A DNA stretch of 33,776 bases from Bacteroidota bacterium (GTDB lineage: Bacteria; Bacteroidota; Ignavibacteria; Kapaibacteriales; NICIL-2). This document shows positions 1 to 6,935 of this stretch, piece after piece (the stretch's first letter is position 1; each line of letters starts with the position of its first letter). A program made the position numbers and the translations under genes. Under the pieces are notes generated by a model. It saw only the letters and a list, made by a program, of their open reading frames with translations. It did no database searches and had not been told where the DNA came from. The stretch is taken from the NCBI GenBank assembly GCA_019695345.1, contig JAIBAE010000048.1:1-33776 (forward strand), given 5' to 3'.

Positions 1-240
1 GTTTCGAACGCATTTCTATCCGACTTATCGATTTTTCTTGAGGAACCAGAACTACCAAGAGAGATTCAGACAACAAAAGTATATTTCAATAATCTATTAA
101 ACTCTGGAATATTCCAATTCATGTTTAGAGAAAAGGATCACTTTATGGCTCAACCATTACTTGTTGAAACTAAACGCGAAATTGAACCTATAATTTCAGA
201 CTGTGGGAAGATAATCTATAGAGTATTACATAAAAAGTAG
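1..240 (+). CDS. 3' end of an unknown protein (N-terminus outside window)
   Basis: Frame 1 is open from the first base to a TAG at 238-240 and gives 79 residues ending in RVLHKK. There is no start in view before an internal Met at codon 41, so this is read as the C-terminal part of a longer gene that begins upstream. I do not recognise the family. The fragment is hydrophilic with mixed charge (EEPELPREIQ near the start) and has no membrane segment. The bases are AT-rich like the TPR gene that follows on the other strand, which fits an accessory region. The two genes converge, with about 110 bases between their stops and no clear T-tailed terminator. The open frame is directly visible; that it is coding is an inference. 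Confidence 0.5.
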   Translation, partial: VSNAFLSDLSIFLEEPELPREIQTTKVYFNNLLNSGIFQFMFREKDHFMAQPLLVETKREIEPIISDCGKIIYRVLHKK

Positions 241-253
241 AGTTTTTATATTC

Positions 254-300
254 TCACGACTTGAGTTAAGCATAGCGCCTATTGCCGATGTTTTGGGGGA
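254..300 (+). repeat. Degenerate direct repeat, copy 1 (flanks TPR gene)
   Basis: This stretch begins TCACGACTTGAGTTAAGCA and resembles 1574-1620, which begins TCACAGCTTGAATTAAACA (15 of 19 identical). After a less similar patch both copies contain a CGATGTTT block about 27-30 bases on. The two copies lie on either side of the TPR gene in the same orientation. The similarity is modest and could be chance. Confidence 0.35.
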
Positions 301-350
301 CGCCTTTCATTGACTAAGTAGCTCCTGCCGAAACTTAGGGTTAGTGACCA

Positions 351-1511
351 CTATTCATCATTTTTATATTCAGAATCTTCATCATATAAATCCTTACAGT
401 ATTTTCTTATATACTTATAGGCATCCTTCTCTCCTAATTCACCCGCTCTCGACCAATCTAAACAAGCATCCTCATATTCTTCTAGTGCAAGTTTTGCAAA
501 CCCTCTATTCATGTACAATGTTGCTTGATAAAGTTTTTGAGTTGATAATATGGGAAAGAATGTGTTTTTATCAGTACTATTAGATAACTCAATTGCCTTA
601 TCAAAATCTATGATTGCACTCTCATAATTTTTAAGGGACAAATAAGATACTCCTCTATGTGAAAATATATCTGATTTTGTATTATCAATTTGTTCGGCTT
701 GATTACAATCTGCTATAGCACCAACATAATCCTTCATTTGATTTTTAGCAAAGGCTCTAAGCGTCAGTAATACTTCGTGATGTTTGTCAGAATTGAATTT
801 TGTGAGTTGGATAATGGCTTCATGAAAGTTCTTTTTAGCACATAAAGCAATTGCTTTGTAATACTGTAGATACATTAAAGTACTATCACTTGGATAATAC
901 GAAGATGAATTAATGCTCTTTTCAAGTAATGAAATATCAGATAGTATTGATTGATAGTTTTTCAACATATAGTTACTCAGAATCCTCATGTAACGTATTT
1001 CATGATAACTAGGACTAATAATCAATGCAGTATTTAAGTCTTTCAATGCTAATTGTAATTTATTTTGGTGTAGAAAGCACTTTGCTCTTTGAAAATATGT
1101 TGTTGCAGACACATTCTTTTTTTTAGAAATCGTTTTTGTTAGGTATTCAATTGCTTCAATATAATTTTTCAAACTATAACATACATGTCCTTGTAATTCT
1201 ATTAGAAACAAATCATTTTTACATAACTCAGCTTCTTTTAGCAACATGTATGCACCTAACGGGTCATCTAAATAATAGTACATAACATCAGCTTTATAGA
1301 TAGATATCCTACAGTCATTATTAAGCGATAATAAACTATCATAATAATTAACTGCAACTTTACATATACTATCATTTTTTGAGAGGACGCATTCGATGCA
1401 TTTTAACATATTGTTATATACAACTGAATCAGGGATTAGCTGTGCCTGAGTTGGAATTACAGAAAATGAAAATGAGATGACTAACAGAATGGATCTAAAC
1501 TGAATTTTCAT
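351..1511 (-). CDS. Secreted TPR-repeat protein
   Basis: Exported tetratricopeptide-repeat protein of 386 residues; the molecular role is unknown. The start is placed at the ATG at 1511-1509 because it opens a clear signal peptide (MKIQFRSILLVISFSFSVIPTQAQ, cleavage expected after TQA) and is preceded by GAGG six bases upstream. A longer in-frame reading back to 1652 crosses promoter-like and repeat sequence. After the signal come several TPR-like helix pairs: near residues 95-170 (YIEAIEYLTKTI, LQLALKDLNTALIISPSYHE) and near 230-340 (FHEAIIQLTKF, YVGAIADCNQAEQI, YESAIIDFDKAIEL, YEDACLDWSRAGELGEKDAY). TPR proteins act as scaffolds for protein contacts. Sampled lines are about 25-28% G+C, well below the core genes, which suggests acquisition. 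The stop is TAG at 353-351. The family call is firm; function is not known. Confidence 0.85.
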   Translation of the reverse strand: MKIQFRSILLVISFSFSVIPTQAQLIPDSVVYNNMLKCIECVLSKNDSICKVAVNYYDSLLSLNNDCRISIYKADVMYYYLDDPLGAYMLLKEAELCKNDLFLIELQGHVCYSLKNYIEAIEYLTKTISKKKNVSATTYFQRAKCFLHQNKLQLALKDLNTALIISPSYHEIRYMRILSNYMLKNYQSILSDISLLEKSINSSSYYPSDSTLMYLQYYKAIALCAKKNFHEAIIQLTKFNSDKHHEVLLTLRAFAKNQMKDYVGAIADCNQAEQIDNTKSDIFSHRGVSYLSLKNYESAIIDFDKAIELSNSTDKNTFFPILSTQKLYQATLYMNRGFAKLALEEYEDACLDWSRAGELGEKDAYKYIRKYCKDLYDEDSEYKNDE

Positions 1512-1545
1512 TGTGAACCTCAAGGAATTTAATAGTGTTATAACG

Positions 1546-1553
1546 CAAAAATA
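1546..1553 (-). promoter_or_regulatory. Possible -7 box (TATTTTTG) of the TPR gene
   Basis: On the minus strand TATTTTTG matches the Bacteroidota -7 consensus TAnnTTTG and lies 34 bases before the ATG. No good -33 TTTG is seen at the usual distance, so the call is tentative. The same octamer lies before sdhC and the peroxiredoxin gene. Confidence 0.35.
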
Positions 1554-1573
1554 TACAATTGTTTGTTTTATCG

Positions 1574-1620
1574 TCACAGCTTGAATTAAACAAAATGGTC
1601 CAATGTCGATGTTTGGCTGG
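1574..1620 (+). repeat. Degenerate direct repeat, copy 2 (flanks TPR gene)
   Basis: Partner of 254-300: TCACAGCTTGAATTAAACA, then CGATGTTTGG. It lies just upstream of the TPR gene promoter region. The match is imperfect, and a full alignment is needed to decide if it is real. Confidence 0.35.
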
Positions 1621-1699
1621 ATGTTCTTCGTAGGCTCAGGAATGCATTCCAAAACTATAAACCAGATACAATTCCATTCACAATTTATTCTTGCATTTA

Positions 1700-1830
1700 A
1701 TTGCCGTCTGCTTTTGCTGATGGATAAAAGGACAGTACCAAATTGGCTTTAGCCTCAACCATTAACAAGATATTTGACTAAAGTCTATCCTACTTAATTT
1801 CTGTGCCCGTCAGCTAAAGCAGACGGCAAT
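1700..1830. repeat. 131-bp inverted-repeat element (REP/MITE-like)
   Basis: Two 24-base arms, 1700-1723 (starts ATTGCCGTCTGCTTTTGC) and 1807-1830 (reverse complement starts ATTGCCGTCTGCTTTAGC), match at 22 of 24 positions. Each arm can itself fold (CCGTC...GACGG). Between the arms are two further small palindromes, GGCTTTAGCC and GACTAAAGTC. A pair of inverted palindromic units is the arrangement of bacterial REP/BIME elements or a short non-autonomous mobile element. There is no coding capacity and no RAYT transposase in the window. The structure is seen directly; the class is an inference. It sits in the 540-base gene-free stretch between the TPR gene and the anti-sigma gene. Confidence 0.7.
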
Positions 1831-1868
1831 GTTTTATCGGTTGTTTAACTCGTTCACTTTTATTTCCC

Positions 1869-1888
1869 GACGCGAAGCATTGCTTCGC
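1869..1888. repeat. Hairpin repeat related to the 31471-31593 element
   Basis: GCGAAGCA (1872-1879) and TGCTTCGC (1881-1888) form a perfect 8-bp inverted repeat around one base. The 15 bases GACGCGAAGCATTGC (1869-1883) recur exactly at 31571-31585, in the right arm of the inverted-repeat element near purL, so this is probably a solitary or decayed copy of one arm. Confidence 0.5.
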
Positions 1889-1940
1889 TTCAGTTAGATT
1901 ATGTAAGATAGAGACAACACAAAGTATAAAAAGCTACTCT

Positions 1941-1976
1941 CACTTTGCGCCTTTGCAACCTTCGCTACTTTGCGAG
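1941..1976 (+). repeat. Short degenerate tandem (CTTTGCG-type units)
   Basis: Four imperfect units run in a row: ACTTTGCGC, CTTTGCAAC, CTTCGCT, ACTTTGCGAG. Similar CTTTGCG tandems are common between genes in many bacterial genomes. It directly precedes a family A repeat. No function can be assigned. Confidence 0.45.
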
Positions 1977-1977
1977 A

Positions 1978-2056
1978 TTGCGATGCTGAACGCTTGGCTC
2001 GCGCCGGGTCTGCGCGCTGGCGCGGTTGCTACGGCAACAGAGGGAACCCCAACTTA
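1978..2056 (+). repeat. Family A GC-rich repeat, copy A1
   Basis: Reads TGCGATGCTGAACG at the left end, then a G+C palindrome (GCGCTGGCGC), then GTTGC-TACG-GCAAC, a perfect 5-bp hairpin with a UACG loop at 2025-2038, then GGGAACCCCAACTTA. The final TTA (2054-2056) is the complement of the anti-sigma gene's TAA stop, so the copy ends on that stop codon. No T-tailed terminator is seen after this gene. Confidence 0.75.
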
Positions 2057-2557
2057 TTTTCTGTGAAATGAATTTCGTTGTAAGAACACTCGCTCGAATG
2101 TAAATAGAATTACCAAAGTGATTACTATAAGGGCAATGTTTCGTGTTATCCCGCTTGCGGTGTACATGGTAAGCCCGTTGATAACACTTGGTGCAATATC
2201 TTGAATTGTTTTGGGTACCGTTGCTTTGTATGCAGTGGTTGGAATTGATTGATTCCAGAAGATCATTATAAGCATCAATGCCGATAACACAAAAGCAGGA
2301 ATCAACAACTTAAACCGTTCACGCGATGGATGTACAACCGGTTTGGGAGCAACAAGCAGACTCATAAGTTGTGCCGTAAACTCAGCGCGCGATTCTATCA
2401 GGTTAGCTTGTAGTATTGCTTCGGAGCGTCTGTAAATTTCAACTTCGGCGGTACATTGCGGACATACCATAATGTGTTTGTGTGCATCGGGTAAAGCCAA
2501 CGCAGGGTGTTCTGCGTCGGCATATTGTTGTAGTATTTCGTGTGAAAGATGGTTCAT
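2054..2557 (-). CDS. Anti-sigma factor (zinc-finger, membrane-anchored)
   Basis: Predicted partner that holds the ECF sigma factor at the membrane. The 167-residue protein begins with an anti-sigma zinc-finger-like domain with the H-x3-C-x2-C signature (H28, C32, C35 in HKHIMVCPQC). It has a transmembrane segment near residues 86-104 and a second hydrophobic segment near 141-158. The ATG (2557-2555) overlaps the sigma factor's stop by 4 bases, so the two are translationally coupled, the standard arrangement for a sigma/anti-sigma pair. The region between the two segments is short (about 35 residues), so it probably offers only a small sensor domain or a protease target. The 3' end abuts family A repeat A1. 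The family is firm from motif and context; the signal sensed is unknown. Confidence 0.87.
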   Translation of the reverse strand: MNHLSHEILQQYADAEHPALALPDAHKHIMVCPQCTAEVEIYRRSEAILQANLIESRAEFTAQLMSLLVAPKPVVHPSRERFKLLIPAFVLSALMLIMIFWNQSIPTTAYKATVPKTIQDIAPSVINGLTMYTASGITRNIALIVITLVILFTFERVFLQRNSFHRK

Positions 2558-3159
2558 ACGTGAACTCCTTTTGGGTGTTCTGTGGTAATATGATAATGTT
2601 TTGCAATTGCATTCCGTAACTGCAACCGCGCGCGGAACAAATGTGTTTTTACAGTGCCAATGGGAATTTGCAGTACCGCGCTAATTTCTTCGTACCCCAA
2701 TTCCTCGAAGCAATATAACGTAAGTATTCCTGAATACTTTGCAGGAAGTTTTTCTATTTCCCATAACGTAATTTTCTCTAACTCAGCTTGCTCGTGAAGG
2801 GTAGATGGAATCCAGTCGGTGTGCTCTACTTCGTTGTTACCCGTATCATCATCATCAAGATATACATATTCCTGTTGTGTTTTGCGCAGTTCAGAAGCAC
2901 AAACGTTATAGACTATTCGATAAAACCATGTGGAGAAAGCTGAACGTTCTTCGAACATTGGTAACGACCTAAATGCCCGTATAAACGATTCCTGAATTGC
3001 ATCTTCGGCATCGTGTGTGTTTTTTAACATGCGGAAAGCTAACGTCATTGCCTTTGTTTTATATCGGTCAATAAGGATAGCAAAAGCCCGTTCATCTCCC
3101 GTTTTTATGCGTTTGATTACTTCGATATCGGTGGCTATTGTTTTATCCCCTTTTCCCAT
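2554..3159 (-). CDS. ECF-type RNA polymerase sigma factor (RpoE-like)
   Basis: Sigma-70 family, extracytoplasmic-function subgroup, 201 residues, the usual size. Sigma region 2 spans about residues 24-90 with the typical DAEDAIQESFIRAF (region 2.2) and FSTWFYRIVYNVC (region 2.3-2.4). Region 4 spans about 128-190 with the helix-turn-helix EISAVLQIPIGTVKTHLFRAR that reads the -35 element. A linker with a DDDD run lies between. The start is the first ATG after the divergent intergenic region; no strong Shine-Dalgarno precedes it. It forms an operon with the downstream anti-sigma gene (4-base overlap) and diverges from the membrane protein gene at 3282. TTTGAAAC boxes between the two genes suggest that it drives its own operon and its neighbour. 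Confidence 0.93.
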   Translation of the reverse strand: MGKGDKTIATDIEVIKRIKTGDERAFAILIDRYKTKAMTLAFRMLKNTHDAEDAIQESFIRAFRSLPMFEERSAFSTWFYRIVYNVCASELRKTQQEYVYLDDDDTGNNEVEHTDWIPSTLHEQAELEKITLWEIEKLPAKYSGILTLYCFEELGYEEISAVLQIPIGTVKTHLFRARLQLRNAIAKHYHITTEHPKGVHV

Positions 3160-3190
3160 ATAACGGTTCTGACTTCCATTTTATCTGAAT

Positions 3191-3221
3191 GTTTCAAAAT
3201 ATTTTTTCGCTAATTTGAAAC
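3191..3221. promoter_or_regulatory. Mirrored TTTGAAAC boxes: candidate divergent ECF promoters
   Basis: GTTTCAAA (3191-3198) and TTTGAAAC (3214-3221) form a perfect 8-bp inverted repeat with a 15-base spacer between the sigma gene and the 3282 gene. Read outward on each strand, each arm presents TGAAAC, close to the GAAC-type -35 element used by many ECF sigma factors. Seventeen bases beyond the minus-strand box is GTCAG; 17-18 bases beyond the plus-strand box is ATCTAAT. Both could serve as -10 elements. It could instead be a repressor operator. Confidence 0.5.
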
Positions 3222-3281
3222 AATCCTACCGCCACTCCATCTAATCCCTTAAACACTAATAATTCTTGTTACGGAGTTCCA

Positions 3282-3851
3282 ATGAAAATACTACTTCTGT
3301 TTTGTTTACTTCTGTATGTTGTCAATCCGTTTGTATTGCCAATCCATGCTGGCGATTCTTCAAACATCGAAGTCATGCGGTTACAGCATCAAATGGACAG
3401 TTTGCGCACAAAGATAGCTACCGATAGCGTTTCCTATTATGCAGATGTTCAGGGTCAGATGTTACGGTACAACCGCTCACCCATAGAAGAAGTTATGGGC
3501 ATGACAACAGGAATAGTTACAATTGTAGGGATTGTCTTTATCTTTTATCTGTTCCTCAGTTCACGTAACAAAGAACGTATGGCTGCCATTGATAGAGGTC
3601 TGGATTCCGAGACAATTAAAGCTATGTTCAGTAATCATTATCGCTCCAGAGTGCCATCGGGACTTAACGCGTTACGCTGGGGTTTCTTGGCAATTGGTTG
3701 CGGTGGAGGTGCGTTATTTGGAGTACTATCACATAACGAGCCGGCTGCATTTATTGGTGCAATAATAGGCGGCGGCGTTGGATTAGTATTCTACTATACC
3801 GTAGCCCGCAAACAAGAAACACCCGAGCCACCTATACCACCTGAAGTTTAG
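3282..3851 (+). CDS. Membrane protein of unknown function (divergent from ECF sigma)
   Basis: A 189-residue protein. It has an N-terminal signal or anchor (residues 1-24, ending near IHAGDS), a short exported part with a predicted amphipathic helix (IEVMRLQHQMDSLRTKI), a transmembrane helix near 74-92 (IVTIVGIVFIFYLFLSS), then the cytoplasmic-looking RNKERMAAIDRGLD. Two glycine-rich hydrophobic segments follow near 129-147 and 150-172. The RNKERMAAIDRG stretch reminds me of small DUF6249-like bacterial proteins, but I am not certain. GGAG lies 8 bases before the ATG. It is probably a target of the neighbouring ECF sigma factor, since its upstream region carries TTTGAAAC. A strong terminator follows. 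Confidence 0.8.
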   Translation: MKILLLFCLLLYVVNPFVLPIHAGDSSNIEVMRLQHQMDSLRTKIATDSVSYYADVQGQMLRYNRSPIEEVMGMTTGIVTIVGIVFIFYLFLSSRNKERMAAIDRGLDSETIKAMFSNHYRSRVPSGLNALRWGFLAIGCGGGALFGVLSHNEPAAFIGAIIGGGVGLVFYYTVARKQETPEPPIPPEV

Positions 3852-3876
3852 ACAATTATGTTAATCATCTGCATTT

Positions 3877-3914
3877 ATCCCCTTCTCTGAATATGGTGAA
3901 GGGGATTTTTTTTT
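3877..3914 (+). terminator. Intrinsic terminator after the 3282 gene
   Basis: Perfect 9-bp stem ATCCCCTTC (3877-3885) / GAAGGGGAT (3898-3906) with a 12-base loop, followed by a run of nine T. Confidence 0.93.
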
Positions 3915-4029
3915 AGGCAGTTGTTTCTGTTCCATCAGCCCGAGTGATACCTATATACAACTCTCGTTGTGCATCGCATATATCTCGATTGTACATCGGG
4001 CATTTATCGTGGATAAATGTAGAATCTAT

Positions 4030-4105
4030 TGCGCCGCTGCATCGGTTGGGGCGGACAGGGTTGCCGCGCTGGCGCGGTTGCTTCGGCAGGGGCGGGTACG
4101 CATAA
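4030..4105 (+). repeat. Family A GC-rich repeat, copy A2
   Basis: Left end TGCGCCGCTG, then CGGACAGGGTTGCCGCG, palindrome CCGCG-CTGG-CGCGG, then GC-TTCG-GC (UUCG tetraloop). The 31 bases 4052-4082 are identical to 5093-5123 in copy A3, so two same-orientation copies flank the methyltransferase gene. The rest of the gap 3915-4182 holds nothing else I can identify. Confidence 0.75.
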
Positions 4106-4182
4106 GAACACATAAAAACAATATGTTGAGTAATTGAATTAATCCATAACTTGCAATATTGATGTTACAAACGTAGGTTACA

Positions 4183-5046
4183 ATGCCAACTGCTATCACA
4201 ACCTGTATTGCCTGTTCAACGGAAGCACCTGTTGTTATGTATGGTGCAACAGAATTATGTATCTGCCCAACGTGTGGTTTAGGATGGTTACATCCCATGC
4301 CCACCAATCAGGAACGCGCCGAACATTATGCAAAACAATACGGCTTACAAAATGATATTCTTGGTAATTCTATTCAAGCCCAAATGCGGCGATGGTCGCG
4401 TTTACCCGAGCAACTATCATTAATTGCTGATATACAAACGCTTAAACCTGCGCCGGCCTCAGTTTTGGATGTTGGTTGCGATATGGGCAACTTTTTGGAT
4501 GAAATACGACGATACGGGTATTCTGTTGCTGGTGTGGAGCCATCTGAAAGTGCACGCTCTCAAGCACACCAAATTGGGTTACAGGTGTTTAGTTCTATTA
4601 AGGAACTTTGTGATGATACAAATACTTTGTACGATGTTGTTACGATGCATCATGTATTGGAACATGTTGATAATCCTGTAGTAACACTTACCGAGCTTCA
4701 TTCCCTTATGGCTCCGGGTGGGTTGTTATTATTACGTGTTCCGGATTTCTCATGTTTTTGGAGTAAGCTGTTTAAAGAGAAGTGGATATGGTTTCAACCT
4801 GAAAATCATTCGTATCATTTTACGTTACGTTCCTTACTGCAGGTTGTGCAAAAGGCAGGATTTGAAATTCGTAAAGCTACATCGCAACGCCCCAACAACT
4901 ACCGTACGATGAAAGCGCAAATGCTATCTTCTCATTCGTTTTCTCATTCCATGAACGTTACGCAATCTTTTAAGCGTGCGGTGTCACCGTATTATCAGTT
5001 TGTAACGGGTATAGAATTGTATATCCTTGCACAAAAAACTTCCTGA
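4183..5046 (+). CDS. SAM-dependent methyltransferase with N-terminal zinc ribbon
   Basis: Class I methyltransferase (Methyltransf_23-like), 287 residues. The N-terminus has two CxxC pairs (C8/C11 and C28/C31, in CIAC and CPTC), a likely zinc ribbon. This CxxC-plus-methyltransferase layout is common among sugar and small-molecule methyltransferases of surface-polysaccharide loci. Motif I for SAM is VLDVGCDMGN (residues 94-103), followed by the acidic end of beta-2 (VAGVEPS) and a motif like YDVVTMHHVLEHVDNP (post-I/IV), then LMAPGGLLLLRVPD. TAGG lies 6 bases before the ATG. It is flanked by direct family A copies and followed by a glycosyltransferase, so a role in cell-surface glycan modification is plausible. 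The substrate cannot be read from sequence. Confidence 0.85.
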   Translation: MPTAITTCIACSTEAPVVMYGATELCICPTCGLGWLHPMPTNQERAEHYAKQYGLQNDILGNSIQAQMRRWSRLPEQLSLIADIQTLKPAPASVLDVGCDMGNFLDEIRRYGYSVAGVEPSESARSQAHQIGLQVFSSIKELCDDTNTLYDVVTMHHVLEHVDNPVVTLTELHSLMAPGGLLLLRVPDFSCFWSKLFKEKWIWFQPENHSYHFTLRSLLQVVQKAGFEIRKATSQRPNNYRTMKAQMLSSHSFSHSMNVTQSFKRAVSPYYQFVTGIELYILAQKTS

Positions 5047-5071
5047 TATTGCCGTGTTAAGTTATTGAAAT

Positions 5072-5140
5072 TGCGACGCTAAAGGTTTGGTTCGGACAGG
5101 GTTGCCGCGCTGGCGCGGTTGCTACAGCAGTCAACGGTAT
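5072..5140 (+). repeat. Family A GC-rich repeat, copy A3
   Basis: Left end TGCGACGCTAAAGG, then the 31-base core (5093-5123) identical to copy A2, then GCTACAGCAG, where the UNCG loop is altered to UACA. It lies 25 bases after the methyltransferase stop and upstream of the glycosyltransferase start. Confidence 0.75.
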
Positions 5141-5217
5141 TCAAAGAGCTTCCCTACTCTGTTCGCGATAGAACATCCCGCCAATGTTATATTTGTAGTG
5201 TATTGCTTAGGAAATTC

Positions 5218-6186
5218 ATGACCGTATTTGATATTGACCTTATAATTATAAACCGAAATACAGTAGAGTTAACCCGTAATTGTATTACTTCAATTCGCAA
5301 CACTCAAGGTGCATTGCGCGTGAATATTATTGTTGTTGATAATGCTTCTACTGATGGTTCGCCTGATATTTTAGAAAAAGAATTTCCGGATGTAACGATA
5401 ATTCGTAGTGAAAAGAACCTGGGATATGGTGCAGCGTTTAACGTAGCTTTTGCACAATGTTCAGCTCCGTATGCTGTTATCTCTAACACCGATGTTGTCT
5501 ATCACGATAACACGTTACAAACCTTTTGTAGGTTTATGAATGAGAATACTGATGTTGGTGTGTGCGGAGGTCAACAGATTTATCCCGATGGCAGATGGCA
5601 ACGCAGTTACGGGCCAAATCCAAACTTCTTTTTTGGTTTTATTTTGATGCTTGGTTCGAAGTTTTGGTATGAAGCGTTTGTAAACAGATATTGGAAGAAA
5701 CTTAACCTTGAGCAACGAGTTAAAGAGGTTGGTTTTGTAGATGGTGCTGTAATGTTTTTGCGGAGAACTGCCTTGGAACAACTTGGCGGGTTTGACCCCT
5801 CGTTTTTATTCTTTGCTGAAGATGGTGATGTATGTATGGGCATGAAACGTAATGGTTGGAAGGTGAAGTTTGTTCCGCAAGCAACGTTTACACACATTCG
5901 TGGCGGAACACGGTCATTTGAAGTATTACGAGAGCAACATTATTTATCTATGAATATGCACTTTCGATTTCAACTTGCACGTAAGTATCTTACTCCTTTA
6001 CACGAAAAACTGTGGGGCGTTACTCAGGTTTGGTATTATGCCGAACTTATGCTTGTGTATAAGGTGTTAGGGCTACTAACAGGCAAACAACTATTACACG
6101 ATAAAAGTACAGTTTGCAAAACTTTACTGCTTGTGTGTGCAAGCGAATTAGAAGGTAAAACATCAACAACTATTTCATTACCGTGA
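5218..6186 (+). CDS. Glycosyltransferase family 2 (rhamnosyltransferase-like)
   Basis: Transfers a sugar from a nucleotide donor, probably in surface polysaccharide or O-antigen synthesis. I take the ATG at 5218 (AGGA 5 bases upstream, then MTVFDIDLIIINRN, the first beta strand of the GT-A fold). The open frame runs back to 5119 but would then include family A repeat sequence. The 322 residues carry VVDNASTDGS (39-48), NTD (90-92, the DxD-like metal/nucleotide site), GAVMFLRRTALEQLGGFDPSF and FFAEDGDVCMGMKRNGW (the catalytic ED region). This pattern fits WbbL-type GT2 enzymes. The C-terminal part is basic and amphipathic, without a certain membrane helix. The stop overlaps the next gene by 4 bases. 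Confidence 0.88.
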   Translation: MTVFDIDLIIINRNTVELTRNCITSIRNTQGALRVNIIVVDNASTDGSPDILEKEFPDVTIIRSEKNLGYGAAFNVAFAQCSAPYAVISNTDVVYHDNTLQTFCRFMNENTDVGVCGGQQIYPDGRWQRSYGPNPNFFFGFILMLGSKFWYEAFVNRYWKKLNLEQRVKEVGFVDGAVMFLRRTALEQLGGFDPSFLFFAEDGDVCMGMKRNGWKVKFVPQATFTHIRGGTRSFEVLREQHYLSMNMHFRFQLARKYLTPLHEKLWGVTQVWYYAELMLVYKVLGLLTGKQLLHDKSTVCKTLLLVCASELEGKTSTTISLP

Positions 6187-6935
6187 ACCAATCATCTATG
6201 TACATATTTGGGCGCCGGACAATTGCTGATGCACTACGTTCAGGTCGTTCTATTGAGAAAATATTTATTGCGTATGGCGTAAAGGAAGATAGCATTACGG
6301 ATATTCTACGCATTGCACGTAGCGAGAAAATTCCGGTTGTCACTGCCGATAAAACTAAGTTTAAGCAATTAGAGGAAGAAGCACAAGCGGGTACTTTTTC
6401 GCAGGGAGTAATTGCGCTAACTGTTAACTACAAACAAGTATCGGATGTTGAGCTGTTTCAGGAAGCATTAACTGTAACTCCGCATCCGGTAATTGTTGCG
6501 TTAGATGGAATAAACGACCCACACAATTTAGGAGCCATTGCGCGGAGTATAGTATGCTCGAATGCTCATGGGTTGTTGTTACCTACACACAATGCTGCGC
6601 CTATTACTTCTGCTGCCATGAAAACATCTGCCGGTGCTTTGGAAATGCTCTCAATAGCAAAAACCGTTTCGTTATCACGCTCGCTTGAACGCGCTAAAGA
6701 AGTAGGATACTGGATTATTGGTACAGATGCGCAAGCAACACACGCGTATACAGCAAACCTGTACGACCGTCCGGTTGTGCTGATAATAGGCAACGAAGGA
6801 GATGGTATGCGAACTTCAACACGTAAGTTATGCGATGCTGTTATCAACATTCCAATCAATCCAAAATTTGACTCTCTTAATGCAAGTGTTGCTGCAGGTG
6901 TTATCTTATTCGAAATAGCTCGCCAAAAACAATGA
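6183..6935 (+). CDS. rlmB: 23S rRNA 2'-O-methyltransferase, TrmH/SpoU family (RlmB type)
   Basis: SPOUT-fold RNA methyltransferase, expected to methylate the ribose of a guanosine in 23S rRNA (G2251 in the E. coli RlmB case). An N-terminal substrate-binding domain (YIFGRRTIADAL..., residues 6-80) precedes the catalytic domain with the three SpoU motifs: VALDGINDPHNLGAIARS (motif 1), IIGNEGDGM (motif 2) and SLNASVAAGVILFE (motif 3), which form the trefoil knot and SAM pocket. The open frame starts with GTG at 6183, overlapping the glycosyltransferase stop by 4 bases. An ATG at 6198 (MYIFGRR) is an equally possible start, and neither has a clear Shine-Dalgarno. The stop overlaps mnmE by 4 bases. 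The family is firm; the exact rRNA site is inferred. Confidence 0.9.
   Translation: MNQSSMYIFGRRTIADALRSGRSIEKIFIAYGVKEDSITDILRIARSEKIPVVTADKTKFKQLEEEAQAGTFSQGVIALTVNYKQVSDVELFQEALTVTPHPVIVALDGINDPHNLGAIARSIVCSNAHGLLLPTHNAAPITSAAMKTSAGALEMLSIAKTVSLSRSLERAKEVGYWIIGTDAQATHAYTANLYDRPVVLIIGNEGDGMRTSTRKLCDAVINIPINPKFDSLNASVAAGVILFEIARQKQ

Noticed and set aside
1512-1652. N-terminal extension of the TPR protein
   Set aside because: It would bury the signal peptide and read through a promoter-like box; the ATG at 1511 has GAGG at the right distance.
3913-4113. Minus-strand open frame of 66 codons ending in a soluble-looking peptide
   Set aside because: It runs through family A copy A2 and the edge of the terminator; no Shine-Dalgarno and no recognisable family.
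5119-5217. N-terminal extension of the glycosyltransferase
   Set aside because: It translates family A repeat sequence; the ATG at 5218 has a Shine-Dalgarno and begins the conserved domain.
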